This document shows, piece by piece, positions 25,836 to 35,373 of a stretch of DNA of 64,000 bases. Position 1 is the first letter of the stretch. Each line of letters opens with the position of its first letter. This DNA is from Algoriphagus ratkowskyi (GTDB lineage: Bacteria; Bacteroidota; Bacteroidia; Cytophagales; Cyclobacteriaceae), in NCBI RefSeq assembly GCF_002150505.1, contig NZ_MSSV01000002.1, positions 248,001-312,000 on the forward strand, given 5' to 3'. The notes under the pieces are model-generated. The model did no database searches and was not told where the DNA came from. It was given only the letters and a program-made list of their open reading frames with translations. The position numbers and the translations under genes are program-made.

Positions 25836-28451
25836 TCAATCGCTGCGTAAGGACTTTGTAGGATTGGTAGAAATAATTTTTTGGCTTTGGATCCAAATAA
25901 TAAATAAGATCAAAAATATAGCTCCAATCAATATAAAGGCAAATGTTACCCATGGAATCTCAGTTCTGTAGGCGTAAGATTGCAACCATCGTCGGGAGAA
26001 AAACCATGCCACCGGAACTGCTACGATCAGAGCCACTGTCATCACCCAAACGAATTCCCTCACTAACACAAGCAGCGATTCCAATTGTGTTGCCCCAAAT
26101 ACTCTTCTAACCCCTATTTCTTTTGTTTTTCTCAAGGTATTGAATGTAGCAAGACCAACTATTCCAATAATTGCTATTAGAATGGAAACTAGGGAAAAAG
26201 CCAAAACTAAATTTGAAGCAATAGACTCAGTTTTGTAAAGCTTATCGAAAGTTTCGTCTTGAAACCAATACTTAATGCTAGTATCTGGTTCAAGTGATTT
26301 ATAAATAGTATTGATATCCTGAATAGCCTCCTCTGCATGCCCAGCCTTATACTTAATGTAGATTCCCGAAAGTTGCTCTACTGGTTTGCGATAGATAATT
26401 ACCGGTAGTATTGACTCCTTCAAAGAGGCTGTATGAAAGTCGTTAATTACCCCTACAATTTCGCAATCCAAATAATTAAGAATCTTTATTTTTTCGCCGA
26501 TTGGATTTTTAAAACCAAATAATTTAGCAGCCGATTCTGTAATTATAGCCTCAGCCCACATTGATTCTTCAGTTTGATTTTGGTCAAAAAACTGTCTTCC
26601 CTCTAGTACTTTTAAATCAAACAGCTCGGTGAAATTATCTATTGTTCCGATTGTTTGGAAGCTGATGTTAGTATCGACAGATTTACCCGACCATTCTACC
26701 GCCATTGTTTTGCTGTCTATATGCAAAGGATTGGAATTGGTTACAGTCATACCAGAAATGACCTTACTTTTTAGAGATTGATCTTTAAAAGCATCATAGC
26801 TTTTCAACAATCTATAGGTAGGTTCCACACGGATCATATTTTCTTTATCAAATCCTAGATTTTTCTGACGAATAAAATTCAGTTGAAAATGAATCACCGT
26901 ACTGAATAATATTATTCCTATTGATAGGCATAGTTGTAATGCCATAAGTGTCTTACGAATATTTACAGAGCCATTAAATCTCTTGATCTCTAAACCCTTT
27001 AAAATTTTAGCGGACTGAAATGAAGACATCACCAAAGAAGGATACAATCCGGCAAGCAGCGTGATAAATATCAAAAACCCGAACATATACAGCATCATAC
27101 TTCCATCTAACGCCGATAATGATAAGGTGTCATCTACAAGGGTGTTGAATTGAGGTAAAGCCAACAAAGTCCAAACGATTCCTAATAAAAAAGCGATAAA
27201 TACCATCAAAAATGACTCACTCATAAATTGGATCACCAAGCTGCTTTTTACTGCTCCAATAGCTTTTCGTACACCGATTTCTTTTGCTCTGAGAGATGCC
27301 CTGGCAGTTGCAAGATTCACAAAATTAATAACTGCAGTTGCTAGGACCAGCAAAGCAATGAGAATAAAAAGGTGAACGTAATCAATTCTTCCTCCGACAA
27401 GTCTGCCATTTTCATAAACACTATTTAGATGCCACTGCGTGAATGGAATTGCCTCATAAGAGATTTTTTTAGAGATATATTCTTCGCCTATTACTGAAGG
27501 ATTATTTAGCTTTTTTGAGAGTGCTTCGGAAGACACATTTGAAACAGTTTTCAGATAAACATCAAAAAATTGCTTTTGTAAGGACTCATCATTAATTCCC
27601 CACTGTTGCTGTAAAATCTTGTAAGGCAATGCAAAATCAAACTCAATGGACGATTGAGAGGGAATATTCTTAAATACTGCTGCAATGGAAACTTCTTTCG
27701 TCCCATCTATTTTAATTATTTTACCTAATGGACTTTCATCGCCATATAGCATATGGGACATTTTCTCAGATATAGCAATCTGGGCTACATCGTCCAAAGG
27801 ATTGGGATCTCCACTTAATATTGGAAAAGAAAAAGTAGAAAAAAGGTTTGGGCTGGCATACACTCCGCTGAAATAGATACAATCAGCAGACTCAATTACT
27901 GGACTAAAACACAATTCGTGTGGCCACCTTGTGCCTGTGGAAATATGAGTGACTTCCTCCACCTCAGGTAGGCTACCTGCATTTAAATTGAAACCAGCAG
28001 TGAACTGTGTTTGATAAGAATCATTCGCATCTAAATGGGTAATAACTTTAAAAATATTTTCAGAATCAGCATGAAATCTATCAAATGCAAATTCATTATT
28101 TACCCAAAGGATAATTAAGAATGTACAAGCAAAGGCTATGGAAAGGCCAAATAAGGATAATAGTGAGTGACCGGGATTTTTACGAAAGCTTCGTAAAAAT
28201 ACAGTTAAATTATTTTTTAACATGGCGGTGGTAATTGTGTTTGTATAGTTATCTGTGGTTCTTTTTTTGATATTTTTAATTCTGAAAAAACGAATGACAT
28301 TCCAGACAAACTCTCTGTTTGCAGCCCTTTTACTGTCTACTGCCTTTCGATCGAATAACTCATAGATATCACCCTGAATCTCGTCTAGTAAATCTTCCCT
28401 ACAATACCATGAAAGGAATTTCTCTGCCCACTTAGGAGGTTTGTGTTTCAT
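25836..28451 (-). CDS. FtsX/MacB-type ABC transporter permease with N-terminal prefix domain
   Basis: A membrane permease of 871 residues of the kind abundant in Cytophagales. The N-terminal soluble prefix (about 1-90, PPKWAEKFLSWYCREDLLDEI) is the 'permease prefix' domain. It is followed by two MacB-like periplasmic domains and two FtsX modules. The conserved FtsX blocks are present twice: ARASLRAKEIGVRKAIGA near 390 and LRKTKEIGVRRVFGATQ near 770. Around eight membrane segments are expected. No ATP-binding subunit is encoded nearby. The gene is ten bases behind the PadR gene and likely co-transcribed and controlled by it. The substrate is unknown; relatives are often linked to antibiotic or peptide export. 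Confidence 0.92.
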   Translation of the reverse strand: MKHKPPKWAEKFLSWYCREDLLDEIQGDIYELFDRKAVDSKRAANREFVWNVIRFFRIKNIKKRTTDNYTNTITTAMLKNNLTVFLRSFRKNPGHSLLSLFGLSIAFACTFLIILWVNNEFAFDRFHADSENIFKVITHLDANDSYQTQFTAGFNLNAGSLPEVEEVTHISTGTRWPHELCFSPVIESADCIYFSGVYASPNLFSTFSFPILSGDPNPLDDVAQIAISEKMSHMLYGDESPLGKIIKIDGTKEVSIAAVFKNIPSQSSIEFDFALPYKILQQQWGINDESLQKQFFDVYLKTVSNVSSEALSKKLNNPSVIGEEYISKKISYEAIPFTQWHLNSVYENGRLVGGRIDYVHLFILIALLVLATAVINFVNLATARASLRAKEIGVRKAIGAVKSSLVIQFMSESFLMVFIAFLLGIVWTLLALPQFNTLVDDTLSLSALDGSMMLYMFGFLIFITLLAGLYPSLVMSSFQSAKILKGLEIKRFNGSVNIRKTLMALQLCLSIGIILFSTVIHFQLNFIRQKNLGFDKENMIRVEPTYRLLKSYDAFKDQSLKSKVISGMTVTNSNPLHIDSKTMAVEWSGKSVDTNISFQTIGTIDNFTELFDLKVLEGRQFFDQNQTEESMWAEAIITESAAKLFGFKNPIGEKIKILNYLDCEIVGVINDFHTASLKESILPVIIYRKPVEQLSGIYIKYKAGHAEEAIQDINTIYKSLEPDTSIKYWFQDETFDKLYKTESIASNLVLAFSLVSILIAIIGIVGLATFNTLRKTKEIGVRRVFGATQLESLLVLVREFVWVMTVALIVAVPVAWFFSRRWLQSYAYRTEIPWVTFAFILIGAIFLILFIIWIQSQKIISTNPTKSLRSD

Positions 28452-28461
28452 TAGGAATGAC

Positions 28462-28797
28462 TTAAGTAAGTTTAAAGTCGAAAGCAGGTTTTGGAATCAT
28501 GGCGTAAAGTTGATTTCTTAACAGTTGACTTTCTTCCAACACGATTTTACCAGATGCCGTAAGAGTAAAAATTCTCTTTCTTCTGCCACCTCTCTCCTCC
28601 CTGGGTTCACTCATATAGGACTTTAAAAAACCTTTATCTTCCAAACGTATTAAAACCGAATGCACAGAGCTGATATTCAGCGTACGGCCTGCTTGTACTT
28701 TAAGCTCATCCATCACCGAAACACCATAAGCCTCAGGATATAATACCCCTACAGTCAACATAATCAGCTCTTCTAATTCGCCCAGATAAGTTCTCAT
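28462..28797 (-). CDS. PadR family transcriptional regulator
   Basis: A 111-residue winged-helix regulator. The PadR pattern is clear: YLGELEELIMLTVGVLYPEAYGVSVMDEL, then ISSVHSVLIRLEDKGFLKS and GGRRKRIFTLTASGKIVLEES. PadR proteins bind DNA as dimers and often respond to toxic small molecules. It lies ten bases ahead of the ABC permease gene, which is the common pairing in Cytophagales. The ATG is used; a TTG two codons upstream is less likely. Confidence 0.92.
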   Translation of the reverse strand: MRTYLGELEELIMLTVGVLYPEAYGVSVMDELKVQAGRTLNISSVHSVLIRLEDKGFLKSYMSEPREERGGRRKRIFTLTASGKIVLEESQLLRNQLYAMIPKPAFDFKLT

Positions 28798-28810
28798 AAC
28801 CAAAATATTT

Positions 28811-28866
28811 TATATGTCCTACGAAAGTAAAAGTAATAAATATGTTTTGTATTTGTAGGATATATA
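28811..28866. promoter_or_regulatory. Inverted repeat upstream of the PadR gene, possible operator
   Basis: TATATGTCCTAC and GTAGGATATATA form an inverted repeat with one mismatch and about 32 bases between, beginning 14 bases before the PadR start. It could be the site of autoregulation. The rest of the gap up to the coupling-protein gene end (to 29101) is AT-rich and holds no gene that I can see. Confidence 0.45.
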
Positions 28867-29101
28867 AGAAAAATATTTCTTTAATAGGCCAGAGATACTA
28901 AATACAAGCATGATAGTATGTATGTCCAATCAGAAACTCCTCTACAATTGAGTGTGATTTATAAATAACAGACAGACTATTCGCTTCAACAACTAAGAAG
29001 CATATGCATGAATTAATACATGAAGAACAAAATCAAAATTTTATGGCACCAAAATCCATAACTTTTCTAAATCTCAAATTGAGGTTTTTACCAAAAAAAA
29101 A

Positions 29102-31090
29102 TCAATCCTTCCTGATCACCAGATGCTTATGCCCCGGATCGTTCAATAACCTACCCATCTCAGCCTGAATGATATCCTGCACATCCTGCTTGATCTGAAG
29201 GTAATTTCGCTGTACGATGGTATTGTCCAGCTTTCGGATTTCAGGGATTGCCTGATAGTTTTCCTGCTCCTTTTTTAATGCCTTATGATCGTTGATAATT
29301 TCAGAATGAAATGCTTTTAAGGTCAGTTTACAATCAGGATTATCTGCCACCATGCCAACAAATTCACCAGACGAAAGTGATGAAATAGTGGAAGGTGGAA
29401 CAGCTGATTCCAACTGCTTTGACTTGCTGATGGAAGTGTCACCACTATTAATCGAAAGACTCTGTCTATCCTGCATAATCTTCCCAATACGGTCGGACAA
29501 TTGCCTAGCAGAATCTCCATTCACTTGTCCTGAAACGATATTCCCGACGATGCCCATGATCACATCAGCCAACTCCCTACCGTAGTCTTTTCTAAGTTGG
29601 CTAAGATCCTGAACCCCTAATGTGGTGGCTACTTTATTACTTCGGGCAGTGGCGATTAGACTATCCATTCCATTCAAATAGATCGTCGGAAACTCATCGA
29701 AAATCAAACTGCTTTTTAGCTTTCCTTTCTGGTTGACCAGCTTCACCAAACGGTTCACATAGAGTGACAATACCGCTCCATAGATCTGGATTTTCTGAGG
29801 ATTGTTCCCCATACAAACCAACTTAGGCTCCTCAGGATTATTGATATCCAGCGTAAAATCATTACCGGAAAGCACATAGTATAACTGGGAGGAAGACAGC
29901 CTGGCCATGGAAATTTTAGCGGATGCGATCTGCCCTTCCAGCTGCTCCATCACATCATTTAGATAGGCATTCACAAAGGGATTGATTAGTACATCAATGT
30001 CTTTTTCAGTTCGCAATACGGTAAATAACTCATCGTAATCTGCCTGCATTAGTTCAATCACATGAGGTAAGGTGCAGAACTCTCCCCCATTATATTTTCG
30101 CAGGAACCAGATAATTGCAGTCAGGAAATTGATTGGTGATTCTACGAAGAAGTCCCCTTGCTTTTTGATCCATTCCCTGTTTAGCCCCATCAATATCGTC
30201 CGCGCCGATTCAGCTGCATCAGTAATATCCAGCATGGTTTCAGGTGCCAAAGGATTACAGCGATGACTCCGTGTGAGGTCATCAAAATTGATCACATAGA
30301 ATTCCGGAACAACTTTATAGCGATGCTTATTTTGCAGCCAAGTATTATAAACAATAGCCGATAAATCATCAAACTTAAAGTCATACACAAACATTGAAAA
30401 GCCCTTTTTGATGTGCTGTGTGATCACGTGACGGATCACAAAATAGCTCTTGCCAGATCCCGGCGTCCCCAATACCATCAATCCACGAAAAGGATTTATG
30501 ATATTAATCCAGCTGTTTCTAATACGTCCTTTCAAGTTGTAAAGGGCTGGAAGATTTATAGAAAATTCATTCTCAAGCAATCGTTCTTCCTGGGGAAAAG
30601 TCTCGTTCTCGGTGTTGAAAACATCGCTACTTACCTTGTCGTGGATGATTCTTGACAGCTTTGTTCCACCAGAAAGCATGCTCAAAAAGCCGACTGAAGT
30701 CAATGTAATGTAGATTACAGAAATCCATTTTATCGGAACTCGCAAACGCATCACAAAGTAACTCCCAAAGTAAAAACCCAGTCCTAAAGCCAAGTAAATC
30801 AGAGCGATTCTGCTACTCATTTTCTCACTCTTCCTACCCTTAATTCCAAGCAAAGAAATCATCAACAGTCCTAGAGCAATGAACTTGGAAGTATGGAAAC
30901 TCTCAAACAATCCAGTTGTAAGAATATTCATCAGCACCCCATCTGTCAGTTCAGAAACCAACTCCCAGTCACTGAATGTAGTATAGCAATAGTAATAAAA
31001 ATGCAGTCCCAAAACCCCGATCCCCATTAACCTGGTCAAATCCAAAATCTTGCGTAATCCCTGCTCGTTTTCTCCTGTCTGCATCCCCAT
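29102..31090 (-). CDS. TraG/TraD-type coupling protein (mobilization ATPase)
   Basis: This is the ATPase that delivers relaxase-bound DNA to a mating channel. Membrane segments fill the first 140 residues, including FYYYCYTTF, which resembles the YWFCY domain of Bacteroidota mobilization ATPases. The Walker A motif is GTPGSGKS at residues 208-215; Walker B is SLIFDEFPTIYL near 455. SIATARSNKVATTLGVQDLSQL follows. It is complete at 662 residues. It lies 18 bases behind the relaxase gene and forms the last gene of the mob operon. Its 3' end is duplicated downstream at 25390-25700. Confidence 0.92.
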   Translation of the reverse strand: MGMQTGENEQGLRKILDLTRLMGIGVLGLHFYYYCYTTFSDWELVSELTDGVLMNILTTGLFESFHTSKFIALGLLMISLLGIKGRKSEKMSSRIALIYLALGLGFYFGSYFVMRLRVPIKWISVIYITLTSVGFLSMLSGGTKLSRIIHDKVSSDVFNTENETFPQEERLLENEFSINLPALYNLKGRIRNSWINIINPFRGLMVLGTPGSGKSYFVIRHVITQHIKKGFSMFVYDFKFDDLSAIVYNTWLQNKHRYKVVPEFYVINFDDLTRSHRCNPLAPETMLDITDAAESARTILMGLNREWIKKQGDFFVESPINFLTAIIWFLRKYNGGEFCTLPHVIELMQADYDELFTVLRTEKDIDVLINPFVNAYLNDVMEQLEGQIASAKISMARLSSSQLYYVLSGNDFTLDINNPEEPKLVCMGNNPQKIQIYGAVLSLYVNRLVKLVNQKGKLKSSLIFDEFPTIYLNGMDSLIATARSNKVATTLGVQDLSQLRKDYGRELADVIMGIVGNIVSGQVNGDSARQLSDRIGKIMQDRQSLSINSGDTSISKSKQLESAVPPSTISSLSSGEFVGMVADNPDCKLTLKAFHSEIINDHKALKKEQENYQAIPEIRKLDNTIVQRNYLQIKQDVQDIIQAEMGRLLNDPGHKHLVIRKD

Positions 31091-31108
31091 CCCCCGCTAG
31101 TTTAGTCC

Positions 31109-32395
31109 CTACTTTGTTTGTGTTTTTCTCTTTTTTCGCTTCTTCTTCCGCCATTCAAATGGCAGATAACTATACGTCTCCTTTGGAGTAATTACTATCT
31201 CCAAAATACCTCTTAAAGAGCTATTGGAACTTCTGTTCTCCTTATCCATAACCGGTAGAATTGGTCGCTGATCTCTTGGGTTTTCATGACTTTGACTTGT
31301 AGGTTTGATGTATGCTACTGGAGCGACCGTGTCATTTTTCCTAGTAAGACCTATTCGATCCAACAGTCCATTCGCACTGTATTTCTTACCCAATGCACTT
31401 CCATTAAACACACATTTAGTTCGATGATCCACAAAGGTGACCCCATACAATCGGCCCTCATTATTCTCCCGTTTGACTGTGACAATACCTTGCTTCTCCA
31501 GGCTTTTTATTACTTCATCCAGACTACTTTTAGGCATCTTCAACACAGCCAGATCAATTGCTGAGCGAATCGAATTGAGGTGCTTTTTCTTTTCAAGCGA
31601 ATTGGATTCAAACTTGGATTCTATAGCATCCAGCGTTGCTCGAAAGTGAAAACTGCTTGCCTTTATCGGTACTCCAATCTTATTTTCTTCTCCGTCAAAT
31701 ACCCGGTAAACCAGTCCTCTACTTTTAAAAATTCGTGATTCTTCAGTCCCACGGTCAGCCACTATTCGATAGCCTTTCAATACCGCATTAAGCTCTGGAA
31801 GGGTAGTGAATTTGTAGCTTTTAAGCACATGCTGAAGCACGTTCCCAATAGAACTTTTAGTCTCAGATTTGCCATAGTCCAGTCTGGAAATCGAAACAGG
31901 CTTTGCTATAAAAAGCCCTTGTTTTTGTGACTCTGCAGGCACCAATCCAAACAGCTTTTCCAATGCTTTTCTTGTAGGTTCCGACTTCAGTTTACCAATA
32001 TTATGTAGGGGAATTCGCTTTCCATCTAGCTCAATATTAGTGGTGACAATATGTAAATGGGGATGTCCTGCATCGTTATGCTTATAGACCAGATAAGGCT
32101 GGTTTTCAAAGCCGATTCCTTTCATGTATTCCTTGGAAATCAACTGTAATTTCTTGGTTTCAAAGTTCTCCCCAGGAGCAAAATTCAGGGAAATATGAAT
32201 CGCATTTACCGCAGTTCTGGAATTCAATTGTGCCAGTTTCAATAAGAATTTCAGTCGCAAATCAGCTGACTGTTCCGCATTTTGAGATGGATAATTAGCA
32301 GCTAGAAGCAATTCCGCCGCGCCTTGCTCCATCTTATTTTCATTGTAGTGAAACGGCCTTCTAAGCGACGAACTTGTCTTTATGATTGCAACCAT
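31109..32395 (-). CDS. Relaxase/mobilization nuclease (MobB type)
   Basis: A 428-residue relaxase that nicks DNA at oriT and stays bound to the strand. The three-histidine metal motif is HPHLH (H111, H113, H115), with AIHISLNFAPGE upstream as the second conserved block. The N-terminal MVAIIKTSSSLRRPFHYNENK is typical for Bacteroides-type mobilization proteins, which carry a candidate catalytic Tyr or His in this region. The C-terminal part is basic (KRKKRKTQTK) and fits DNA binding. The start overlaps the end of the accessory mob gene by 16 bases. Confidence 0.93.
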   Translation of the reverse strand: MVAIIKTSSSLRRPFHYNENKMEQGAAELLLAANYPSQNAEQSADLRLKFLLKLAQLNSRTAVNAIHISLNFAPGENFETKKLQLISKEYMKGIGFENQPYLVYKHNDAGHPHLHIVTTNIELDGKRIPLHNIGKLKSEPTRKALEKLFGLVPAESQKQGLFIAKPVSISRLDYGKSETKSSIGNVLQHVLKSYKFTTLPELNAVLKGYRIVADRGTEESRIFKSRGLVYRVFDGEENKIGVPIKASSFHFRATLDAIESKFESNSLEKKKHLNSIRSAIDLAVLKMPKSSLDEVIKSLEKQGIVTVKRENNEGRLYGVTFVDHRTKCVFNGSALGKKYSANGLLDRIGLTRKNDTVAPVAYIKPTSQSHENPRDQRPILPVMDKENRSSNSSLRGILEIVITPKETYSYLPFEWRKKKRKKRKTQTK

Positions 32396-32766
32396 TTCTC
32401 CGCCGTCTGATTGATAAATCGGTTCACCGACTGCAATGAAACTAGAATTGTATTGTGCAATTCCTGACCTTGCAACAAGTAAGAACTCGTCTCATTTTCA
32501 CAAACAGAATTTAATTTTTTGACTAGTTGATTATAGTTGGTTGAAAGTCCATGCAAGTCTCTTTTCAGCACTGTCAATTCTGCGAGCAGCTCCTGCATTC
32601 CGGTATCCTGATATCTGCCAATCACAGGTTTTTTCAACAATAATTTTCTGGCATAATCACTTAGATTTTGTTGTACAGTTTCTGCAAACTCTGTTTGTAT
32701 TCTCTCATATTCTTTGAAAGTCAGTCTCACGTGCAGCCACTTGTTCCTCTTGGTTTCTTCCTTCAT
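32380..32766 (-). CDS. Small relaxosome accessory protein (MobA/MobC-like)
   Basis: A 128-residue protein with an N-terminal ribbon-helix-helix-like segment (KWLHVRLTFKEYERIQTEF, then NLSDYARKLLLKKP). A helical C-terminal half carries LAELTVLKRDLHGLSTNYNQ, a pattern of plasmid mobilization relaxosome proteins, where 'NYNQ' is nearly invariant. It helps the relaxase recognise oriT. The ATG is used; a GTG one codon earlier exists. It is the first gene of the mob operon, just downstream of the oriT-like hairpin. Confidence 0.88.
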   Translation of the reverse strand: MKEETKRNKWLHVRLTFKEYERIQTEFAETVQQNLSDYARKLLLKKPVIGRYQDTGMQELLAELTVLKRDLHGLSTNYNQLVKKLNSVCENETSSYLLQGQELHNTILVSLQSVNRFINQTAEKWLQS

Positions 32767-32833
32767 CACAGTTCATTTTCACAGTTCAACAACTTTACAA
32801 GTTCAAAACCCACGACTTCGGAGTTAGGGGTTT

Positions 32834-32866
32834 CAAGATCCGGTTGTGATACAACCGTACATCTTG
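32834..32866. other. Candidate origin of transfer (oriT) hairpin
   Basis: Nested inverted repeats CAAGAT/ATCTTG and CGGTTGT/ACAACCG with a three-base central loop form a long interrupted stem 68 bases upstream of the first mob gene. Position and structure fit an oriT; the nick site cannot be read. The rest of the gap (32767-33102) is AT-rich without a gene and probably contains the right end of the element. Confidence 0.5.
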
Positions 32867-33102
32867 CCGATTTCACAGGACACAGGAAATCCACCTATCT
32901 TGAAGAATGATTTTATAGCATTAAAAAAAAATTACTCATCTAAATTTTCAAACCTTCTCTCGGGAGACACAAGTATAAAAAGTACTTATTATATATACAT
33001 ATCCAGATCAATTTCTAATTATGACCAATTTTATATTCATCAAAATACCATGCTAGGGAATTAAATTATACTTTCATCCTTCAAACAAATCGTTTGATTT
33101 AA

Positions 33103-35373
33103 TCAAAAGGAATTAGTTGAATTATTTAATTTAGATATTACCCACCCATCAATGACCTTGAGTTGAGTCCAACTACTAGTACTATTAAGGGTTGGCAAAT
33201 CTCTATCATATTTTGAAATCCAAATTGAACTTTCAAGAGCATTGCCAATAATCCAAACAGAATCTGATTGTAAATTGATCAAGCCAGACTTCCAATTATC
33301 ATTCTGCTGAAACTGTGTTTCTCTGTTTAAGCTTTCATCACCATCATACACCGAAATCGCTTTCAAATCCGAATTAAATAACACCGATGGCAGCCGCTTA
33401 TTATAAATGATCACTTCCTCAGTTGCAGGCTTATTTTGAGCAATCCATTCAGTCACTCGATGGGTGTCATTGGTCAGGCCCGGATTTTGGCTCATAAAAT
33501 AGGTAGACATGCCAGTCAATCCCATGGTAAAAATAAAAGCAGAAATAACGGCTCGATCTACTCTGCGGATATCTACGTTCTGCATGGCAACCAATAGAGA
33601 CGCAGTAATAAACCAGATGAAGTAAAACTTGAAATTCAGGGAGATCTTTGGGTCAATGAGCGGCAAAGAGACCAAAGCAATCAGCAGAAGCACATGAAAT
33701 CCCAACTGCAATCGCTCCCATATTTTTTGCTGCGGATCAGTAAGTTTTTCCCAATAATAAATCGCACCAATCGCCAACCCGGAATACAGCGGCAAGATAT
33801 ACAACACCAATTTAGACTGACTGAGCGAGAAAAACAGCAATGGCAAAAGCACCCACATCACCAGCATAGCTCCTTTTTTCACGAAATCAGCCCGCTTGAG
33901 CGGAATCTTTCGCAGTAAGATCAATATCCAAGGGAAAGCCGTTCCCAGCAAAACCACTGCATAAAACCAAAATGGTTGTCCGCGATGGAAGGTATCTGTA
34001 GCAAAGCGATCTATGGTATGCTTGAACAGGAAGTAATTGAGAAAGCGGTTATCTTCTACGTGCAAGAAGACAAACCAACTCAATCCAATTCCCAGCATCA
34101 AGGCTATTCCGGCCAGGTGAATTTTGAACGAACCCATCTTCTGCTTCATGACTAGCCCTTGATAAGCCCAGATTAAAAGCGGCACAATCAGCACCACTGG
34201 GCCTTTGGTCAGAAAACCAATACCCAGAAAAATATAACATAGCATCAGTAGGTACCCTTTTCTTTTCTCCAAAAAATCAAACCAGAAATAGAGCGCTGCC
34301 AAAACGAATAGAGCCAGAAAGGTATCTGTCGTCAACGCCCTACTTCCAATAATCAATGCTGGAAATGAGGCATACAGCATGGCGGATAGAAAGGCCGGAT
34401 TGGATCGCTTGAAGAAAAGAAAGGCAAGCTTATAGACTAGCCAGATTTGAAGCAGCACCGAAATCTGCAAGAGAAACCTAGCCGAAAACGAAGAAATCCC
34501 CATCACTTCATAGCATAAAGCAGTTAGCCAATAAGTCACTGGTGGCTTATGGTAGTGGTAGATCCCCATAAGTTGAGGATGCAACCAATCTCCGGTTTGC
34601 ACCATTTCCTTGGCGATTTGGGCATAGCGGGCTTCACTGGATTCGGTGACAGACCAAGCTCCTAAGTTGAAAAACAACACCAGGCCGACAAAGACCAAGA
34701 GCAAAGTCATTCTCATGCTTTTGATCCGATCGAGGAAACTGAGTTTCTCCTCATTGGCTGCTCCGTAGTGTATCATCAGATTTCTCACATACACCAAGAT
34801 CCCAAATGCCTGACCAATAAACTGTACAGAGTCCTTGCGAAGTATCGCATAAGAAGCGATCAATACTGCTCCTACCAAACTGATGTACCAAAAACTCAAG
34901 GGGAATTGTGATTCCTTGCTTCGCTCTGCTTCATACCATTGCACCACAAACCTAGTGGTGAAAATAACCTGACCGAGCGTGCCCCAAGTGAGTAGCATTC
35001 CACTGATCTCCGGATTGTGCACCAAGCTGTGGAAGTCATAGTGGGCATGAAAGACCAAGTACCCCAAAAACAACACGGGAAGAAGAATGAAACTCCAGCG
35101 AATCCATTTTGGGAAAAGCTGCCAGGCATTTTGGATTTTCAGGTTTCGGATGTAAATGAAATAGCCTACCAATTGTCCGCCGACAATCACCAGATCCTGG
35201 CGAAATGTCCCATAAACCAGCAGGAGAAAGGAGGCAACCAAACTGAGTTGCCAGAAAATAACCGGTGAAAGCACTTTTCCTGCTTTCTCAGACTTGACCA
35301 ATTGTATTAGAAATCGGGCTGAAAAAAGCCCCTGAGCTAGAAAACCAACTCCAAGTAGCACCCAACTATTCAT
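33103..35373 (-). CDS. Glycosyltransferase family 39 protein with two N-terminal LAB_N domains
   Basis: A 756-residue membrane enzyme. Residues about 1-85 and 125-205 are two copies of the lipid-A-disaccharide-synthase N-terminal (LAB_N) domain, each with three membrane segments; compare RFLIQLVKSE with RFVVQWYEAE, and GYFIYIRNLKI with GILVYVRNLMI. From about 225 a GT39/ArnT-like region begins: SVTESSEARYAQIAKEM contains the acidic catalytic site, and YHKPPVTYWL is the second ArnT block. Such enzymes move a sugar from an undecaprenyl-phosphate carrier to lipid A or another acceptor on the periplasmic side. The GT2 gene upstream overlaps it by eight bases and would make the lipid-linked sugar. 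Confidence 0.88.
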   Translation of the reverse strand: MNSWVLLGVGFLAQGLFSARFLIQLVKSEKAGKVLSPVIFWQLSLVASFLLLVYGTFRQDLVIVGGQLVGYFIYIRNLKIQNAWQLFPKWIRWSFILLPVLFLGYLVFHAHYDFHSLVHNPEISGMLLTWGTLGQVIFTTRFVVQWYEAERSKESQFPLSFWYISLVGAVLIASYAILRKDSVQFIGQAFGILVYVRNLMIHYGAANEEKLSFLDRIKSMRMTLLLVFVGLVLFFNLGAWSVTESSEARYAQIAKEMVQTGDWLHPQLMGIYHYHKPPVTYWLTALCYEVMGISSFSARFLLQISVLLQIWLVYKLAFLFFKRSNPAFLSAMLYASFPALIIGSRALTTDTFLALFVLAALYFWFDFLEKRKGYLLMLCYIFLGIGFLTKGPVVLIVPLLIWAYQGLVMKQKMGSFKIHLAGIALMLGIGLSWFVFLHVEDNRFLNYFLFKHTIDRFATDTFHRGQPFWFYAVVLLGTAFPWILILLRKIPLKRADFVKKGAMLVMWVLLPLLFFSLSQSKLVLYILPLYSGLAIGAIYYWEKLTDPQQKIWERLQLGFHVLLLIALVSLPLIDPKISLNFKFYFIWFITASLLVAMQNVDIRRVDRAVISAFIFTMGLTGMSTYFMSQNPGLTNDTHRVTEWIAQNKPATEEVIIYNKRLPSVLFNSDLKAISVYDGDESLNRETQFQQNDNWKSGLINLQSDSVWIIGNALESSIWISKYDRDLPTLNSTSSWTQLKVIDGWVISKLNNSTNSF

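Larger units (their letters stand above)
18278..33060. mobile_element. Integrative mobilizable element next to tRNA-Ser(GCU), approximate limits
   Basis: The unit starts at the 3' end of tRNA-Ser with a tyrosine integrase and ends with coupling-protein, relaxase and accessory Mob genes plus a probable oriT. Between them are cargo genes: RhuM-Fic, an exported CarboxypepD_reg protein, AbiE toxin-antitoxin, and a PadR regulator with an ABC permease. No conjugation apparatus (tra genes for a pilus or pore) is present, so it would need a helper. I did not find a direct repeat of the tRNA end at the right side; the right limit is placed before the unrelated glycosyltransferase gene and is approximate. 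Confidence 0.7.
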
